A stretch of 64,000 nucleotides of DNA, taken from Mesorhizobium sp. M1B.F.Ca.ET.045.04.1.1 (GTDB lineage: Bacteria > Pseudomonadota > Alphaproteobacteria > Rhizobiales > Rhizobiaceae). Shown here piece after piece: positions 9,731 through 18,191 of the stretch (its first letter is position 1; each line of letters begins with the position of its first letter). Under the pieces are notes generated by a model. The model did no database searches. It worked only from the letters and a program-made list of their open reading frames with translations, and was not told the origin of the DNA. The stretch spans positions 558,001-622,000 of the forward strand of contig NZ_CP034448.1 of the NCBI RefSeq assembly GCF_003952465.1. Reading direction: 5' to 3'. The position numbers and the translations under genes are program-made.

Positions 9731-9744
9731 TAGTATACAAATGA
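9731..9744 (+). promoter_or_regulatory. Candidate GntR/FadR-type operator upstream of hyuA
   Basis: TAGTATACAAATGA lies about 80 bp before the hyuA start. Its core GTA-TAC fits the FCD-subfamily GntR half-site pattern. A near match, CGTATGCAAATGAT, lies upstream of the Mo-hydroxylase operon at 23601, and a weaker match upstream of the ABC binding-protein gene at 31916. Confidence 0.45.
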
Positions 9745-9823
9745 TCTTCAGGTCAAGATGGCGGCGTAAAACGCCTTTCCAAACCGAGGCATATCCGTAG
9801 TCCTGGCATTTCGGGTTTCGGCA

Positions 9824-11896
9824 ATGAATGAGAAATTTTCGGCGTCGGCGGGAAGCGTCGTTGCCGGCATCGATGTCGGCGGAACCTTCACCGACCTGCT
9901 CTTGATCGACGGCAAGGCGGGCGGCAAGGTGCATATCGCCAAGACGCCAACCACGGTGGAAAATCAGGCCTTTGGCGTGGTGGCCGCGCTTGGCGCCACC
10001 GGCTTTCCGGTCGACGGCATCGACCTCATCGTGCACGGAACGACGACCACCACCAACGCGGTGCTGGAGCGCCGGCTGGCACGAACCGGCATGATCACCA
10101 CCCGCGGCTTCCGCGACGTGATCGAGCTTGGCCGGCGAACGCGGCCGCAGGCCTATGGTATGACGGGCACCTTCGTGCCGGTCATTCCGCGGGATCTCAG
10201 GCTCGAAGTGTCGGAGCGGGTCGAGGCGTCCGGCGCGGTGCGCGTGGCGCTCGACGAGACCGAGATGCGCTATGCGGTGAAGAAGCTGCTCGACGCCGGC
10301 TGCGAATCGCTCGTCATCCATTTCCTGCATTCCTATGCCAACCCTTCGCACGAGCGGCGCGCGGCCGAGATTGCGGCGGAGCTCTGGCCGAACGGCCACA
10401 TCACCACCGGCCATGCGCTGCTTTCGGAGGCGCGCGAGTTCGAGCGCGGCGTGACGGCTTCGGTCAACGCCTCGGTGCAGCCTATCCTGGAGCGCTATGT
10501 CGAGCGGCTGCGCAAGGAGCTGGCGGCCAAGGGCTATGCCCGCGACTTCCTGATCATGAACGGCAATGGCGGCATGATCTCGGCCCGCTTCGTCACGCTG
10601 GAATCGGCGAAGACCGTGATGTCCGGCCCGGCGTCGGGCGTGATCGCCGCCGCCTATACGGGAAAGCGCGCCGGCTTCGGCAACCTCGTCACCTACGACA
10701 TGGGCGGCACCTCGACCGACGTGGCGCTGATCCGCAATGCCGAGCCCGCCGTGTCGAACGAGATCGAGATCGAGTATGCGATGCCGATCCATGTGCCGAT
10801 GGTGGCCGTACACACCGTCGGCGCCGGCGGCGGCTCGATCGCGCGCGTCGACGCGGCCGGGCTGATCCAGATCGGCCCGGAAAGCGCCGGCGCCAATCCC
10901 GGCCCGATCTGCTACGGGCGCGGCGGCACGGATCCGACCATCACCGACGCCAATCTGGTGCTGGGCCGGTTGGCGCCGAAGAAGCTGCTCGCCGTCGACC
11001 ACCCTGTCACTGTCGAGCGGGTAACCGCGATCTTCGAGGACAAGATCGGCGAGCGCACCGGCCTTTCCGGCGTCGAGGCGGCGGGCGCGGTGCTGAGACT
11101 CGCCAACATGAAGATGGCGGGCGCCATCCGCATGGTTTCGGTGTCGCGCGGCCACGACCCGCGCGACTTCGCGCTGTTCGCCTTCGGCGGCGCCGGGCCG
11201 CTGCACGCGACGGCGCTCGCTCGCGAGCTCGGCCTGCCCAGGGTGCTGGTGCCGGCGCGCCCGGGCATCACCAACGCGCTCGGCTGCGTCGTCGCCGATT
11301 TGCGGCATGACTTCGTCAACACAATCAACCAGCCGGTCGCAGGTCTCGACGAAACAAAGCTTCGCGAGGTATTGGAACGCCACCGGAATGAAGGCGACGC
11401 GCTGATCGCCAAGGAAGCGGTGAAGCCGAACGCGATCCGCGTCACCCATTCGGCCGACATGCAGTTCGTCGGCCAGACGCACATCATCAACGTGCCGCTG
11501 CCGTCGTCCTCGGTTTCACGAGAAACGCTGCAGCTTCTGTTCGAAAAGGCCTATTTCGCTCGCTTCAAGGTAGAGCTGCCGGAGATCCGCGCCAATCTCG
11601 TCAACCTCAACACCTCGGTCACCGGGGTGCGGCCGCAGATCGACCTATCGCGGCTGATCGACCCGGCAGGGCGCGCGGCGACGCTCGAGGAGGCGCTGCG
11701 CGAAATCCGGCCGGTCTGGTATCACGGCAGCTGGCACGACACGCCAGTCTACTCTCGCGAAAAACTGCCACTCGACGCAACAGTAGAGGGGCCGGCGATC
11801 CTCGAACAGATGGACGCCACCACGGTGCTCGAACCCGGCGACCGGGCGCGATCGGACGCCGACGGCAACATCATCATCGACATCGGCGAGGCCTGA
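9824..11896 (+). CDS. hyuA: Hydantoinase/oxoprolinase family protein, subunit A
   Basis: 690 residues, the usual HyuA length. The N-terminal ASKHA-type ATPase starts with GIDVGGTFTDLLLID (about 17-31). The central hydantoinase_A domain holds YDMGGTSTDVALI (about 291-303) and VGAGGGSIA. The C-terminal beta domain ends with GDRARSDADGNIII. With HyuB it would hydrolyse a cyclic amide with ATP, as in 5-oxoprolinase, N-methylhydantoinase and acetone carboxylase relatives. The stop is two bases from the hyuB ATG, indicating coupling. The adjacent nicotinate-type operon suggests that 1,4,5,6-tetrahydro-6-oxonicotinate, itself a lactam, could be the substrate. This is inference. Confidence 0.9.
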   Translation: MNEKFSASAGSVVAGIDVGGTFTDLLLIDGKAGGKVHIAKTPTTVENQAFGVVAALGATGFPVDGIDLIVHGTTTTTNAVLERRLARTGMITTRGFRDVIELGRRTRPQAYGMTGTFVPVIPRDLRLEVSERVEASGAVRVALDETEMRYAVKKLLDAGCESLVIHFLHSYANPSHERRAAEIAAELWPNGHITTGHALLSEAREFERGVTASVNASVQPILERYVERLRKELAAKGYARDFLIMNGNGGMISARFVTLESAKTVMSGPASGVIAAAYTGKRAGFGNLVTYDMGGTSTDVALIRNAEPAVSNEIEIEYAMPIHVPMVAVHTVGAGGGSIARVDAAGLIQIGPESAGANPGPICYGRGGTDPTITDANLVLGRLAPKKLLAVDHPVTVERVTAIFEDKIGERTGLSGVEAAGAVLRLANMKMAGAIRMVSVSRGHDPRDFALFAFGGAGPLHATALARELGLPRVLVPARPGITNALGCVVADLRHDFVNTINQPVAGLDETKLREVLERHRNEGDALIAKEAVKPNAIRVTHSADMQFVGQTHIINVPLPSSSVSRETLQLLFEKAYFARFKVELPEIRANLVNLNTSVTGVRPQIDLSRLIDPAGRAATLEEALREIRPVWYHGSWHDTPVYSREKLPLDATVEGPAILEQMDATTVLEPGDRARSDADGNIIIDIGEA

Positions 11897-11898
11897 AC

Positions 11899-13605
11899 AT
11901 GCCAGCGTTCGAAGGGGCAAAGCTCGACACGATCACGCTTTCGGTGCTGCAGGCCGCGCTGCAGCAGGTCTGCGATGAAATGGACCTGACGTTTTCCCGC
12001 GCGGCTTTCTCGCCGGTCATCGCCGAGGCCAACGACCGCTCGGACGGCATCTATTCGGCGGTCGACGGCTCGCTGATCGCGCAAGGCAGCCAGGGCCTGC
12101 CGGTGTTCGTCGGCGTCATGCAATATTCGACCAAGACGGTGATCGAGATGATCGCCGACGGCCGTTGCCTGACGCCGGAGCCCGGCGACATCTACATCGT
12201 CAACGACCCCTATCTCGGCGGCACGCATCTGATGGATGTGCGCTTCGTCATGCCGGTCTATCGGGCCGGCAAGATTTTCTGCTGGCTTTCCAACACCGGG
12301 CATTGGCCGGACATCGGCGGCTCGGTGCCAGGCGGGTTCTCGGCATCGGCCACAGCGGTCGAGCAGGAAGGCCTGCGCCTGCCGCCGGTGAAACTGTTCA
12401 AGAAGGGCGTGCTCGATCCCGAGATCTACGCCATCATCTGCTCCAACATCCGCGTCGCCGACCAGCGCATCGGCGACATCCGCGCGCAGGCGGCAGCACT
12501 CTTGATCGGCCAGGACAGACTCAATGAGATACTCGATCGTTACGGTGACGAAACTGTCGTGAAGGCGATCGCCGAGCTGCGCAGCCGCGCCGCCGAGCAG
12601 ATGCGCGCCTCGATAGCCGTCATACCCGACGGCGTCTACCGCTCGCAGGCTTTCGTCGATTCCGACGGGGTGGTGAACGAGCCGCTGACCGTCAATCTCG
12701 CCGTCGAGAAGAAAGGCGACACGCTCACCTTCGATTTTGCCGGCTCCTCGAAACCCTGCGCCGGGCCGATGAACAGCGTGCTGGCGACGACCTTGTCGTC
12801 GGTCTATCTCGCCATGCGGCATATTTTTCCGGAAGTGCCGATCAGCGCCGGCGCCTTCGAGCCGCTGAACGTCAAGCGGCCGGAAGGCACTTTCCTCGAT
12901 GCGAAATATCCGCGCCCGGTCTCGGGCTGCGCGGCGGAGGTGTCGCAGCGCATCGCCGAAGCAGTGTTCGCGGCCATGGTTCAGGCGCTGCCGGAGAAGG
13001 TGACAGCGGCGCCCGCCGGATCCAGCGGCAATTTCGCGCTCGGCGGCAACGACCCGGCGCGCGGGCGCGACTACGTCATGTACCAGATCTCGGGCGGCGG
13101 CTATGGCGGCAATGCCGGCCATGACGGCTTGAACAATGGCTGCTCGACCATCGGCATTTCGAAGTCGCCGCCGGTCGAGATCATGGAGCAGGCCTTTCCG
13201 GTGCTCTACCGTCACTACGCGCTGCGCGAAGGCTCGGGCGGCGCCGGCAGGCATCGCGGCGGCTTCGGGCTGGCCTATGAGGTGGAGATCCTGCGAGGTG
13301 AAGCCCGCGCGTCCTTCGTCATGGACCATGGCCGTTTCGGGCCGCAGGGCGCGCTCGGCGGCAGGGACGGCGCGCCGAACAGCGTGACCGTGTTCCGGGG
13401 CGGCGAAGCGCATGTGCCGCCGCACCTTTCCAAGGAACAGGACATCGCCCTCAAGGCAGGCGACCGCGTGCGCGTCGGCACGCCGGGCGGCGGCGGCTAT
13501 GGCGACCCGCGCGAGCGCGATCCGACGCTGGTCGCCGAGGATGTCCGGCTCGGCTACTACACGGCGGAGCAGGCCAGCGAGATGTTCGGGGGGTCTCTCG
13601 GCTAA
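11899..13605 (+). CDS. hyuB: Hydantoinase B/oxoprolinase family protein
   Basis: 568 residues, full length for HyuB. Visible landmarks are FSRAAFSPVIAEANDRSDGIY near 35, VNDPYLGGTHLMDVRFVMPV (about 101-120), TGHWPDIGGSVPGGF and the C-terminal GGGGYGDPRERDP. HyuB partners the ATPase subunit and carries the ring-opening active site of the complex. It starts two bases after hyuA. The downstream 284 bp contain no obvious partner gene. It converges on the nicotinate-type operon with only the FAD-oxidase/HxlR cassette in between. Confidence 0.9.
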   Translation: MPAFEGAKLDTITLSVLQAALQQVCDEMDLTFSRAAFSPVIAEANDRSDGIYSAVDGSLIAQGSQGLPVFVGVMQYSTKTVIEMIADGRCLTPEPGDIYIVNDPYLGGTHLMDVRFVMPVYRAGKIFCWLSNTGHWPDIGGSVPGGFSASATAVEQEGLRLPPVKLFKKGVLDPEIYAIICSNIRVADQRIGDIRAQAAALLIGQDRLNEILDRYGDETVVKAIAELRSRAAEQMRASIAVIPDGVYRSQAFVDSDGVVNEPLTVNLAVEKKGDTLTFDFAGSSKPCAGPMNSVLATTLSSVYLAMRHIFPEVPISAGAFEPLNVKRPEGTFLDAKYPRPVSGCAAEVSQRIAEAVFAAMVQALPEKVTAAPAGSSGNFALGGNDPARGRDYVMYQISGGGYGGNAGHDGLNNGCSTIGISKSPPVEIMEQAFPVLYRHYALREGSGGAGRHRGGFGLAYEVEILRGEARASFVMDHGRFGPQGALGGRDGAPNSVTVFRGGEAHVPPHLSKEQDIALKAGDRVRVGTPGGGGYGDPRERDPTLVAEDVRLGYYTAEQASEMFGGSLG

Positions 13606-13889
13606 CGGCGTCGCGGAAGCGGCCGAGTTTGCACAGAACGAGGATCATGCGCGGGATCAAGGAGGGGCATTCTCACCCAGCCGGTCGTGTCATCAGGGTT
13701 TTCATCGGCTCGCGCCTGCTGCTGCCGAAGACGCAACTGAGCGGATCGCTCGTTGTCGCGGTCAGGGCTTTGCTCGAGCACTAGCCCGGACGAGACGCGC
13801 CGCCCTGGCGCCTCCGGCAGTGGCGCACCCATCTGCAACACTACCCCGCATATTAACATCGGCCGCGCCGGAACCGCCTGCACCGTCCC
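13606..13889. other. Intergenic stretch after hyuB, no recognised gene
   Basis: Between the convergent ends of hyuB and the FAD oxidase. A minus-strand open frame (13602-13883) runs through it but overlaps the hyuB stop, has no family resemblance I recognise, and its proline/arginine-rich composition looks like random GC-rich translation. It may be a gene remnant at the edge of the inserted oxidase/HxlR cassette. Confidence 0.4.
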
Positions 13890-15302
13890 TCAAACCGGGC
13901 GGATGTTCTGGTTGTGGTGGAAGACGTTGTCGGGGTCGTATGTGGTCTTCACGTCCACCAGCCGGTCGTACACAGAGTCGCCGTACGCCTCGCGGACCCG
14001 GTCCGGATCTTCGTCCCCGCCGAGGAAGTTGACGTAAACGCCTTCGCGGAAGTGTCCGAGGGCGGCGAAAAACCTCTTCGTCCAGGCGGTATCCCGGTCG
14101 CCATAGTCCTCGCCGGGCCGCCACACCGCATCAAGGGTGATCGCGTGCGACGCCTGGCGGTTCCCGAACGCCGTCTCGCCCTCGGCCACCCGGCTCACCG
14201 CCCCCTTCAGATGGAACATCGCCACGTAGGACCGTGGCGACGAAGCGGAGAACGCATGCCCGGCGATCACGTCGATGAGGTCGTCGCGGAGCTCGGGTAG
14301 ATGGGTGGACTTCCAGTAGTAGTTCCAGCCGTGGACGACGGTCGAGTCGAGCGCGCTCTGGAATACCGCGTACGGCTTGGGCCCGACCAGGTCGAGGAGG
14401 GGGGACCGGAATGCGCGGAGCGGCCGGAGCGTCTTCTCACCGTCTTCTATCGGCCCGGCGTAGCAGCTACCCACGATCATCATGGGGCGCCAATGTAGCT
14501 CCTCAAGGATGACGGGCAGCGGCGGGGCGGTACCGAACCTCACGACCGTGCCGAGCTCGCAGGGAGCATCGCGGACGAAGTCGCGGTAGAAGCGGAGGAC
14601 GTCCCCGGCGTCGTTCGCGTCCCAAAGGATGGGCCCGGCCAGAACGGTCGGCCCGACGGCGTGGAGACGGAACTCGAACGAGGTGACCACGCCGAAATTG
14701 CCGCCGCCGCCTCTGAGCGCCCAGAACAGGTCGGGGTGCTCGTCCTCGGATGCCCGCAGCAGCTCGCCGTCGGCCGTCACGAGATCGACGGCGACGAGGT
14801 TGTCGACCGTGAGGCCATGCTTGCGCATCAGCCAGCCGACGCCACCGCCGAGGGTGAGTCCGGCGACTCCAGTGTGGCTCACGATTCCGCCAGTGGTGGC
14901 GAGACCGTACGCCTGCGTCTCGTGGTCGACATCGCCCCACAGCGCGCCACCCTGTACCCAGGCCCGGCGGTTTGCGGGATCGACCCGCACGCCCCGCATC
15001 GCCGAGAGGTCGACGACGATGCCGTCGTCGCAAACGGCGGTGCCCGCCACATTGTGGCCTCCACCCCGTATGGCGATCTCCAGATCGTGGCCGCGGGCGA
15101 AACGCACGGCCGCGATCACGTCGGAGGTCCCGATGCATCGGGCGATCAGGCGCGGGCGCCGGTCGATGGCGCCGTTCCACACGGCGCGGGTGGTGTCGTA
15201 GTCGGCTTGGTCGGCACTGATCAGCCTGCCCCGGAAATCGCCGATCTCCGCGACGCCTGTTTCCTGGCTCCGGTGGCCGACGTCTGCGATCATGGTTGTC
15301 AT
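13890..15302 (-). CDS. FAD-linked oxidase with berberine-bridge C-terminal domain
   Basis: 470 residues from ATG 15302, with GAGGAGGACAC upstream. The FAD-binding PCMH domain shows AIRGGGHNVAGTAV, whose histidine is the usual 8-alpha-histidyl attachment site. The position that holds a second, cysteinyl link in plant BBE enzymes is SHTGVAGLTLGGG here, without cysteine, so attachment is probably single, as in 6-hydroxy-D-nicotine oxidase relatives. The C-terminal BBE motif YDPDNVFHHNQNI ends the protein. It oxidises a small organic or sugar substrate using oxygen; identity unknown. It is divergent from an HxlR regulator and probably controlled by it. The pair looks like a movable cassette inserted between hyuAB and the Mo-hydroxylase operon. 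Confidence 0.9.
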   Translation of the reverse strand: MTTMIADVGHRSQETGVAEIGDFRGRLISADQADYDTTRAVWNGAIDRRPRLIARCIGTSDVIAAVRFARGHDLEIAIRGGGHNVAGTAVCDDGIVVDLSAMRGVRVDPANRRAWVQGGALWGDVDHETQAYGLATTGGIVSHTGVAGLTLGGGVGWLMRKHGLTVDNLVAVDLVTADGELLRASEDEHPDLFWALRGGGGNFGVVTSFEFRLHAVGPTVLAGPILWDANDAGDVLRFYRDFVRDAPCELGTVVRFGTAPPLPVILEELHWRPMMIVGSCYAGPIEDGEKTLRPLRAFRSPLLDLVGPKPYAVFQSALDSTVVHGWNYYWKSTHLPELRDDLIDVIAGHAFSASSPRSYVAMFHLKGAVSRVAEGETAFGNRQASHAITLDAVWRPGEDYGDRDTAWTKRFFAALGHFREGVYVNFLGGDEDPDRVREAYGDSVYDRLVDVKTTYDPDNVFHHNQNIRPV

Positions 15303-15330
15303 TGTCGTGTCCTCCTCTCTCGAAGGAAGG

Positions 15331-15364
15331 CTATATCGGACCACCACGGACCGCTGCCGTATAG
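15331..15364. promoter_or_regulatory. Inverted repeat between the FAD oxidase and HxlR genes
   Basis: CTATATCGG (15331-15339) and CCGTATAG (15357-15364) form an imperfect inverted repeat in the 111-bp divergent promoter region. This is a natural site for HxlR autoregulation and control of the oxidase gene. The spacing of about 17 bp between arms is loose for a winged-helix dimer, so the call is tentative. Confidence 0.4.
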
Positions 15365-15413
15365 TCAAGAATCTGGACTTCACAGCCGACGGCGGGCGTG
15401 GAAAACTGGCGGC

Positions 15414-16109
15414 GTGAGAACGTACGGCCAATACTGCCCCATCGCGCGCGGCGCCGAGATTTTCGCCGAGCGCTGGACACCGCTGATCATCCGCAACCTG
15501 TATCTTGGCTGCGGAAGCTTCAGCGAGATCCTGGAGGGCGCGCCCGGACTCTCCCGTACGCTGCTCTCGGAACGGCTCAGGCAGCTCGAATCGGTCGGTG
15601 TCGTCGAGTCGGCACCCAAGCCCGACGGGCGCGGGCGCCACTACGAGCTCACATTCGCCGGCCACGACCTCTTCGCGGTCTGCCAATCGCTCGGCGAATG
15701 GGGCGCGCATTGGCTCGAGATCGCCCCCCAGCATCTCGACCCCTTTGTGGCCCTGTGGTCGATGTGCAATGCGCTCCGCCGGGACCGGCTCCCGGATCGA
15801 CGCGTCGTCATCCGTTTCGACTTCACCGGCCGCCCGCGCCGTGAGCGCTATTGGCTACTTATCGAGCTTGGAGACACCGAGATCTGCAAGACGAATCCCG
15901 CCCTCGACGAGGACCTCTACGTCACGGCGGAAGCCGAAGCCTTCGTCAAATGGCATGCCGGACAGCTTACCTGGGCTCAGGCCACCCGCGACGACCGCGT
16001 CCAACTCGACGGCGACCTGTCGCTCGCAAGAGCTTTCCCGACCTGGAACGCCCGCAGCACGTTCGCCCACATCAGGCCGGTCTCCCGCACCGTCACTAGA
16101 GCCGGATGA
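15414..16109 (+). CDS. HxlR family winged-helix transcriptional regulator
   Basis: 231 residues from a GTG at 15414; the frame is open far upstream, but the family N-terminus begins here. YCPIARGAEIFAERWTPLIIRNL (residues 5-27) is the HxlR signature, followed by the winged helix with GLSRTLLSERLRQLESVGVVE and HYELTFAG. The C-terminal 110 residues form an extra domain of the kind seen in longer HxlR proteins, possibly SCP2-like. It is divergent from the FAD oxidase and likely regulates it in response to a small molecule or redox signal. The stop overlaps a strong hairpin. Confidence 0.87.
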   Translation: MRTYGQYCPIARGAEIFAERWTPLIIRNLYLGCGSFSEILEGAPGLSRTLLSERLRQLESVGVVESAPKPDGRGRHYELTFAGHDLFAVCQSLGEWGAHWLEIAPQHLDPFVALWSMCNALRRDRLPDRRVVIRFDFTGRPRRERYWLLIELGDTEICKTNPALDEDLYVTAEAEAFVKWHAGQLTWAQATRDDRVQLDGDLSLARAFPTWNARSTFAHIRPVSRTVTRAG

Positions 16110-16148
16110 TTTCGGATCGAGTCGATCCGAAATCTGAATCCGGCTCTA
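16097..16148 (+). terminator. Long hairpin at the HxlR stop codon, possible terminator or repeat
   Basis: TAGAGCCGGAT (16097-16107) pairs with ATCCGGCTCTA (16138-16148), and the inner ATTTCGGATC pairs with GATCCGAAAT, giving a nearly continuous stem of about 21 bp with a small loop. No T-run follows, so a repeat element that also stops transcripts is as likely as a classical intrinsic terminator. Confidence 0.55.
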
Positions 16149-16149
16149 A

Positions 16150-16192
16150 ATCAAAGAGATAGAGCATGATGTCGTCCGAAAACCGCCTCTAG
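16150..16192 (+). repeat. Half copy of the AAAACCGC dispersed hairpin repeat
   Basis: AGAGCATGATGTCGTCCGAA followed by AACCGCC matches one arm of a short rhizobial repeat whose fuller copies lie at 35018-35066 and 56072-56117. The second arm (CACTTTT and complement) is missing here. Confidence 0.4.
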
Positions 16193-16274
16193 TCCTGCGG
16201 GCTGACATCCTGGATGCGGCCTCCCATCGCGCACCGCACCGCCAGAGGGGGCGCGACGGATCGCCGGCACCCGT

Positions 16275-16736
16275 TCACGCAAGCTTCGCCAGCAGCCGCA
16301 GGAACGTCGTGGCTTCCTTGGCCGTCAGGGGCGCAAGAGTCTCCTCGGTGATGGTGCGGGCAAGCGGGATCAGCCGCTCGATCGCCTCGCGGCCTTCCGG
16401 CGTCAGATTGACCAGCAGGCGCCGCTTGTCGACCTCGTGCTTGGAGAGCTCGACCAGCCCGCGCGCTTTCAGCCGGTCGATGACGCCTTTCACCGTGGCG
16501 GCATCCATCGCGATCAGCGTTCCGAGCTGGTTTTGCGAGGTCTCGCCGATATCGTAGAGCTTGGCTAAAGCCGCGAATTGCGGCGGCGTCAGATCGCCGA
16601 TGTGAGCGGCAAAGATCGAGACATGGCGCTGATGCGCCTTGCGCAGGATGAAGCCGACCTGGTCCTGCAGATGGTAGTTGTTTTCGTCCGGCTCTTCGGC
16701 TTCGACGAGCCGCAGCAGATTGTCCTCGCCACTCAT
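16275..16736 (-). CDS. MarR family transcriptional regulator
   Basis: 153 residues from ATG 16736, which overlaps the stop of the DUF1185 gene as ATGA. The winged helix spans about 30-125, with GDLTPPQFAALAKL, TLIAMDAATVKGVIDRLKARGLVE as recognition region, and DKRRLLVNLTPEGREAI as the wing. It is the last gene of the six-gene Mo-hydroxylase/6-hydroxynicotinate reductase operon and so may be its local regulator, possibly sensing a pathway acid, as many MarR proteins bind aromatic carboxylates. An earlier in-frame start was rejected because it runs through DUF1185. Confidence 0.9.
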   Translation of the reverse strand: MSGEDNLLRLVEAEEPDENNYHLQDQVGFILRKAHQRHVSIFAAHIGDLTPPQFAALAKLYDIGETSQNQLGTLIAMDAATVKGVIDRLKARGLVELSKHEVDKRRLLVNLTPEGREAIERLIPLARTITEETLAPLTAKEATTFLRLLAKLA

Positions 16737-17317
16737 CTCAAGCCGTCCCATGCCTTGATGTCCTCGGCAGCGAGACCGCCCATGCGGTTGTGGACGCGCG
16801 GGCCGCAGGTCATGGCGAGGCAGAACAGGATTTCGTCGGGACGCGGGCCGTCGCTGACGCCGACCTCCATCGCGTCGAAATGGCTGCGGACATAGGCGGC
16901 GTTGATGTGGCCGAGCGGCACGTCGAGCCGCGCGCCGAAGGCGCCGACCTTCTTGGCCGACGGCACGATCGCCTTGGCGTCGCCCAGCCTCTCGCGCATT
17001 GCATAACCGCCCGGCACATGCCACAGCGCGCCGTGCTCCAGCTCGCCGGCGGAACCTACGATGGCGCCCTTGCCGTAGCCGTCGATCTTCTTCACGTCGC
17101 CGCCGAGCGCGGCTATCAGTCTGTCGGACAGCAGGAGACCGAGCGGCTTCAGGTCCTCCGACGCACCTTGCAAATCCTCGACATAGCGGCCGGCAAAGGG
17201 GTTCTTGACCACGGCGAGGGCAGCCGCACGAAGGCGCGGCTCCTTGGTCACCGGTCCGCCATCGTGGAAGATCTCCTCGGTCAGCACCGCAATCTTGCGG
17301 ATCGGAAATTCAGGCAT
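16733..17317 (-). CDS. DUF1185 'amino acid synthesis' family protein
   Basis: 194 residues from ATG 17317, with GAAGGAAAC upstream. It begins PIRKIAVLTEEIFHDGG and contains GKGAIVGSAGELEHGALWH (about 97-115) and DEILFCLAMTCGPRVHNRMGG near the end, recognisable as the DUF1185 family. No catalytic function is established for the family to my knowledge. It overlaps UPF0280 by 8 bp upstream and MarR by 4 bp downstream, so it is translationally coupled within the operon. Its fixed position beside a 6-hydroxynicotinate reductase homologue makes a catabolic or ring-opening role possible but unproven. Confidence 0.8.
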   Translation of the reverse strand: MPEFPIRKIAVLTEEIFHDGGPVTKEPRLRAAALAVVKNPFAGRYVEDLQGASEDLKPLGLLLSDRLIAALGGDVKKIDGYGKGAIVGSAGELEHGALWHVPGGYAMRERLGDAKAIVPSAKKVGAFGARLDVPLGHINAAYVRSHFDAMEVGVSDGPRPDEILFCLAMTCGPRVHNRMGGLAAEDIKAWDGLR

Positions 17318-18191
17318 GGGCAGTTTCCTTCGCTTTATGTTTGTTGGGCGCGGCGAGCGCCACGGAACCACTGATGCGGGACTGGCCCGCGAGGAACAGC
17401 GCCGACGCGGCAATCAGGCCGCGCCGGCGAAAATCTTCGGCGACGGCAAGGCCGTTGTCCAGCGCCTGGCCCACCTCGCCAGATGCAAGCGCACCGACGC
17501 CCTGTGTCACCGGCCGGCCGCCGAGATCGCTGTCGGGCGCCAGATCGCGCGCCGGCACGCGACGGATCGCCGGATGCCCGGGCAGGTCGACGGCGTTGGC
17601 GATGAGTGTCGCCGCGGCATCCGCCTCGGCGCCGGTCCGCGCAAGCACGGTGACGGCATCCGCTATGCCCAGCGAAAAAGATCGGCCGCGCCAGCCGCTG
17701 GTGGCAACACCGCGCACGCCATCCTCGGCGTGGATGGTGATGCGGTCGGCCATGCCATGCCCGGTGCCGGCTATCGCCAGCGTCATCGTCTCGCCCTTGC
17801 CAAGGTGGATGGCGCTGTCGCCGCCATTGTTGACGTAGGCGCGATCGAGCCGCCGCCCGGCAACCAGCGCTGCCAGAATTTCGTCGGCTACCGAACCGGC
17901 GACGGCGGCCATCGGCGTGATGAAGCTTTCCGCCAGCGGCGCGACCGCAACCTCCATGCGCCGCGCCGTTGCACCAACGAAAGCGCGCGGGATAGAGGAC
18001 GCGGGACGGCGCAATTCGGGAAGTTCCTCGACCAGCTCGGTCAGGATCGTCTGGAAGCGCGACACGGCCTGCGCGTAAGCGGCGCGGCACTCACCCGTCT
18101 CGCCGAAAGCCTCGACAACAAGATCGATTGGCCCATGGTTGAGGTGAAGCCGCCTGCCGTCGGCAAGCCAATGCGCCTGCGGGCCGTTCAT
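17310..18191 (-). CDS. UPF0280 family protein (ApbE-like fold)
   Basis: 293 residues, with the start ATG sharing one base with the preceding stop (TGATG). The family pattern is visible in MAAVAGSVADEILAAL (about 91-106), AYVNNGGDSAIHLG (about 115-128) and GVATSGWRGRSFSLGIADAVTVLA. These resemble the flavin-handling core of ApbE, the FMN transferase that covalently flavinylates proteins. Function is not established. In this operon it lies directly after the 6-hydroxynicotinate reductase-like gene, so a role in flavin attachment or maturation of a neighbour is one testable idea. The last residues are basic and overlap the DUF1185 start. Confidence 0.82.
   Translation of the reverse strand: MNGPQAHWLADGRRLHLNHGPIDLVVEAFGETGECRAAYAQAVSRFQTILTELVEELPELRRPASSIPRAFVGATARRMEVAVAPLAESFITPMAAVAGSVADEILAALVAGRRLDRAYVNNGGDSAIHLGKGETMTLAIAGTGHGMADRITIHAEDGVRGVATSGWRGRSFSLGIADAVTVLARTGAEADAAATLIANAVDLPGHPAIRRVPARDLAPDSDLGGRPVTQGVGALASGEVGQALDNGLAVAEDFRRRGLIAASALFLAGQSRISGSVALAAPNKHKAKETAHA

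Noticed and set aside
9602..11482. 626-codon minus-strand open frame opposite hyuA
   Set aside because: Its sequence is Asp/Arg/His-rich as expected from antisense of GC-rich codons; hyuA on the other strand has clear domains.
11749..13425. 558-codon minus-strand open frame opposite hyuB
   Set aside because: Same reason; hyuB is well supported.
13602..13883. Possible small minus-strand gene between hyuB and the FAD oxidase
   Set aside because: No family resemblance or good ribosome site, and it overlaps the hyuB stop; kept only as an intergenic note.
13890..15302. Calling the FAD oxidase a 6-hydroxy-D-nicotine oxidase
   Set aside because: Only family-level features (histidyl FAD site, BBE tail) are shared; no substrate-specific evidence.
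14661..15413. Upstream open extension of the HxlR gene
   Set aside because: It lies antisense to the FAD oxidase; the HxlR domain begins at the GTG at 15414.
15303..15734. Upstream open extension of the FAD oxidase
   Set aside because: It runs through the promoter region and antisense to HxlR; ATG 15302 has a strong ribosome site.
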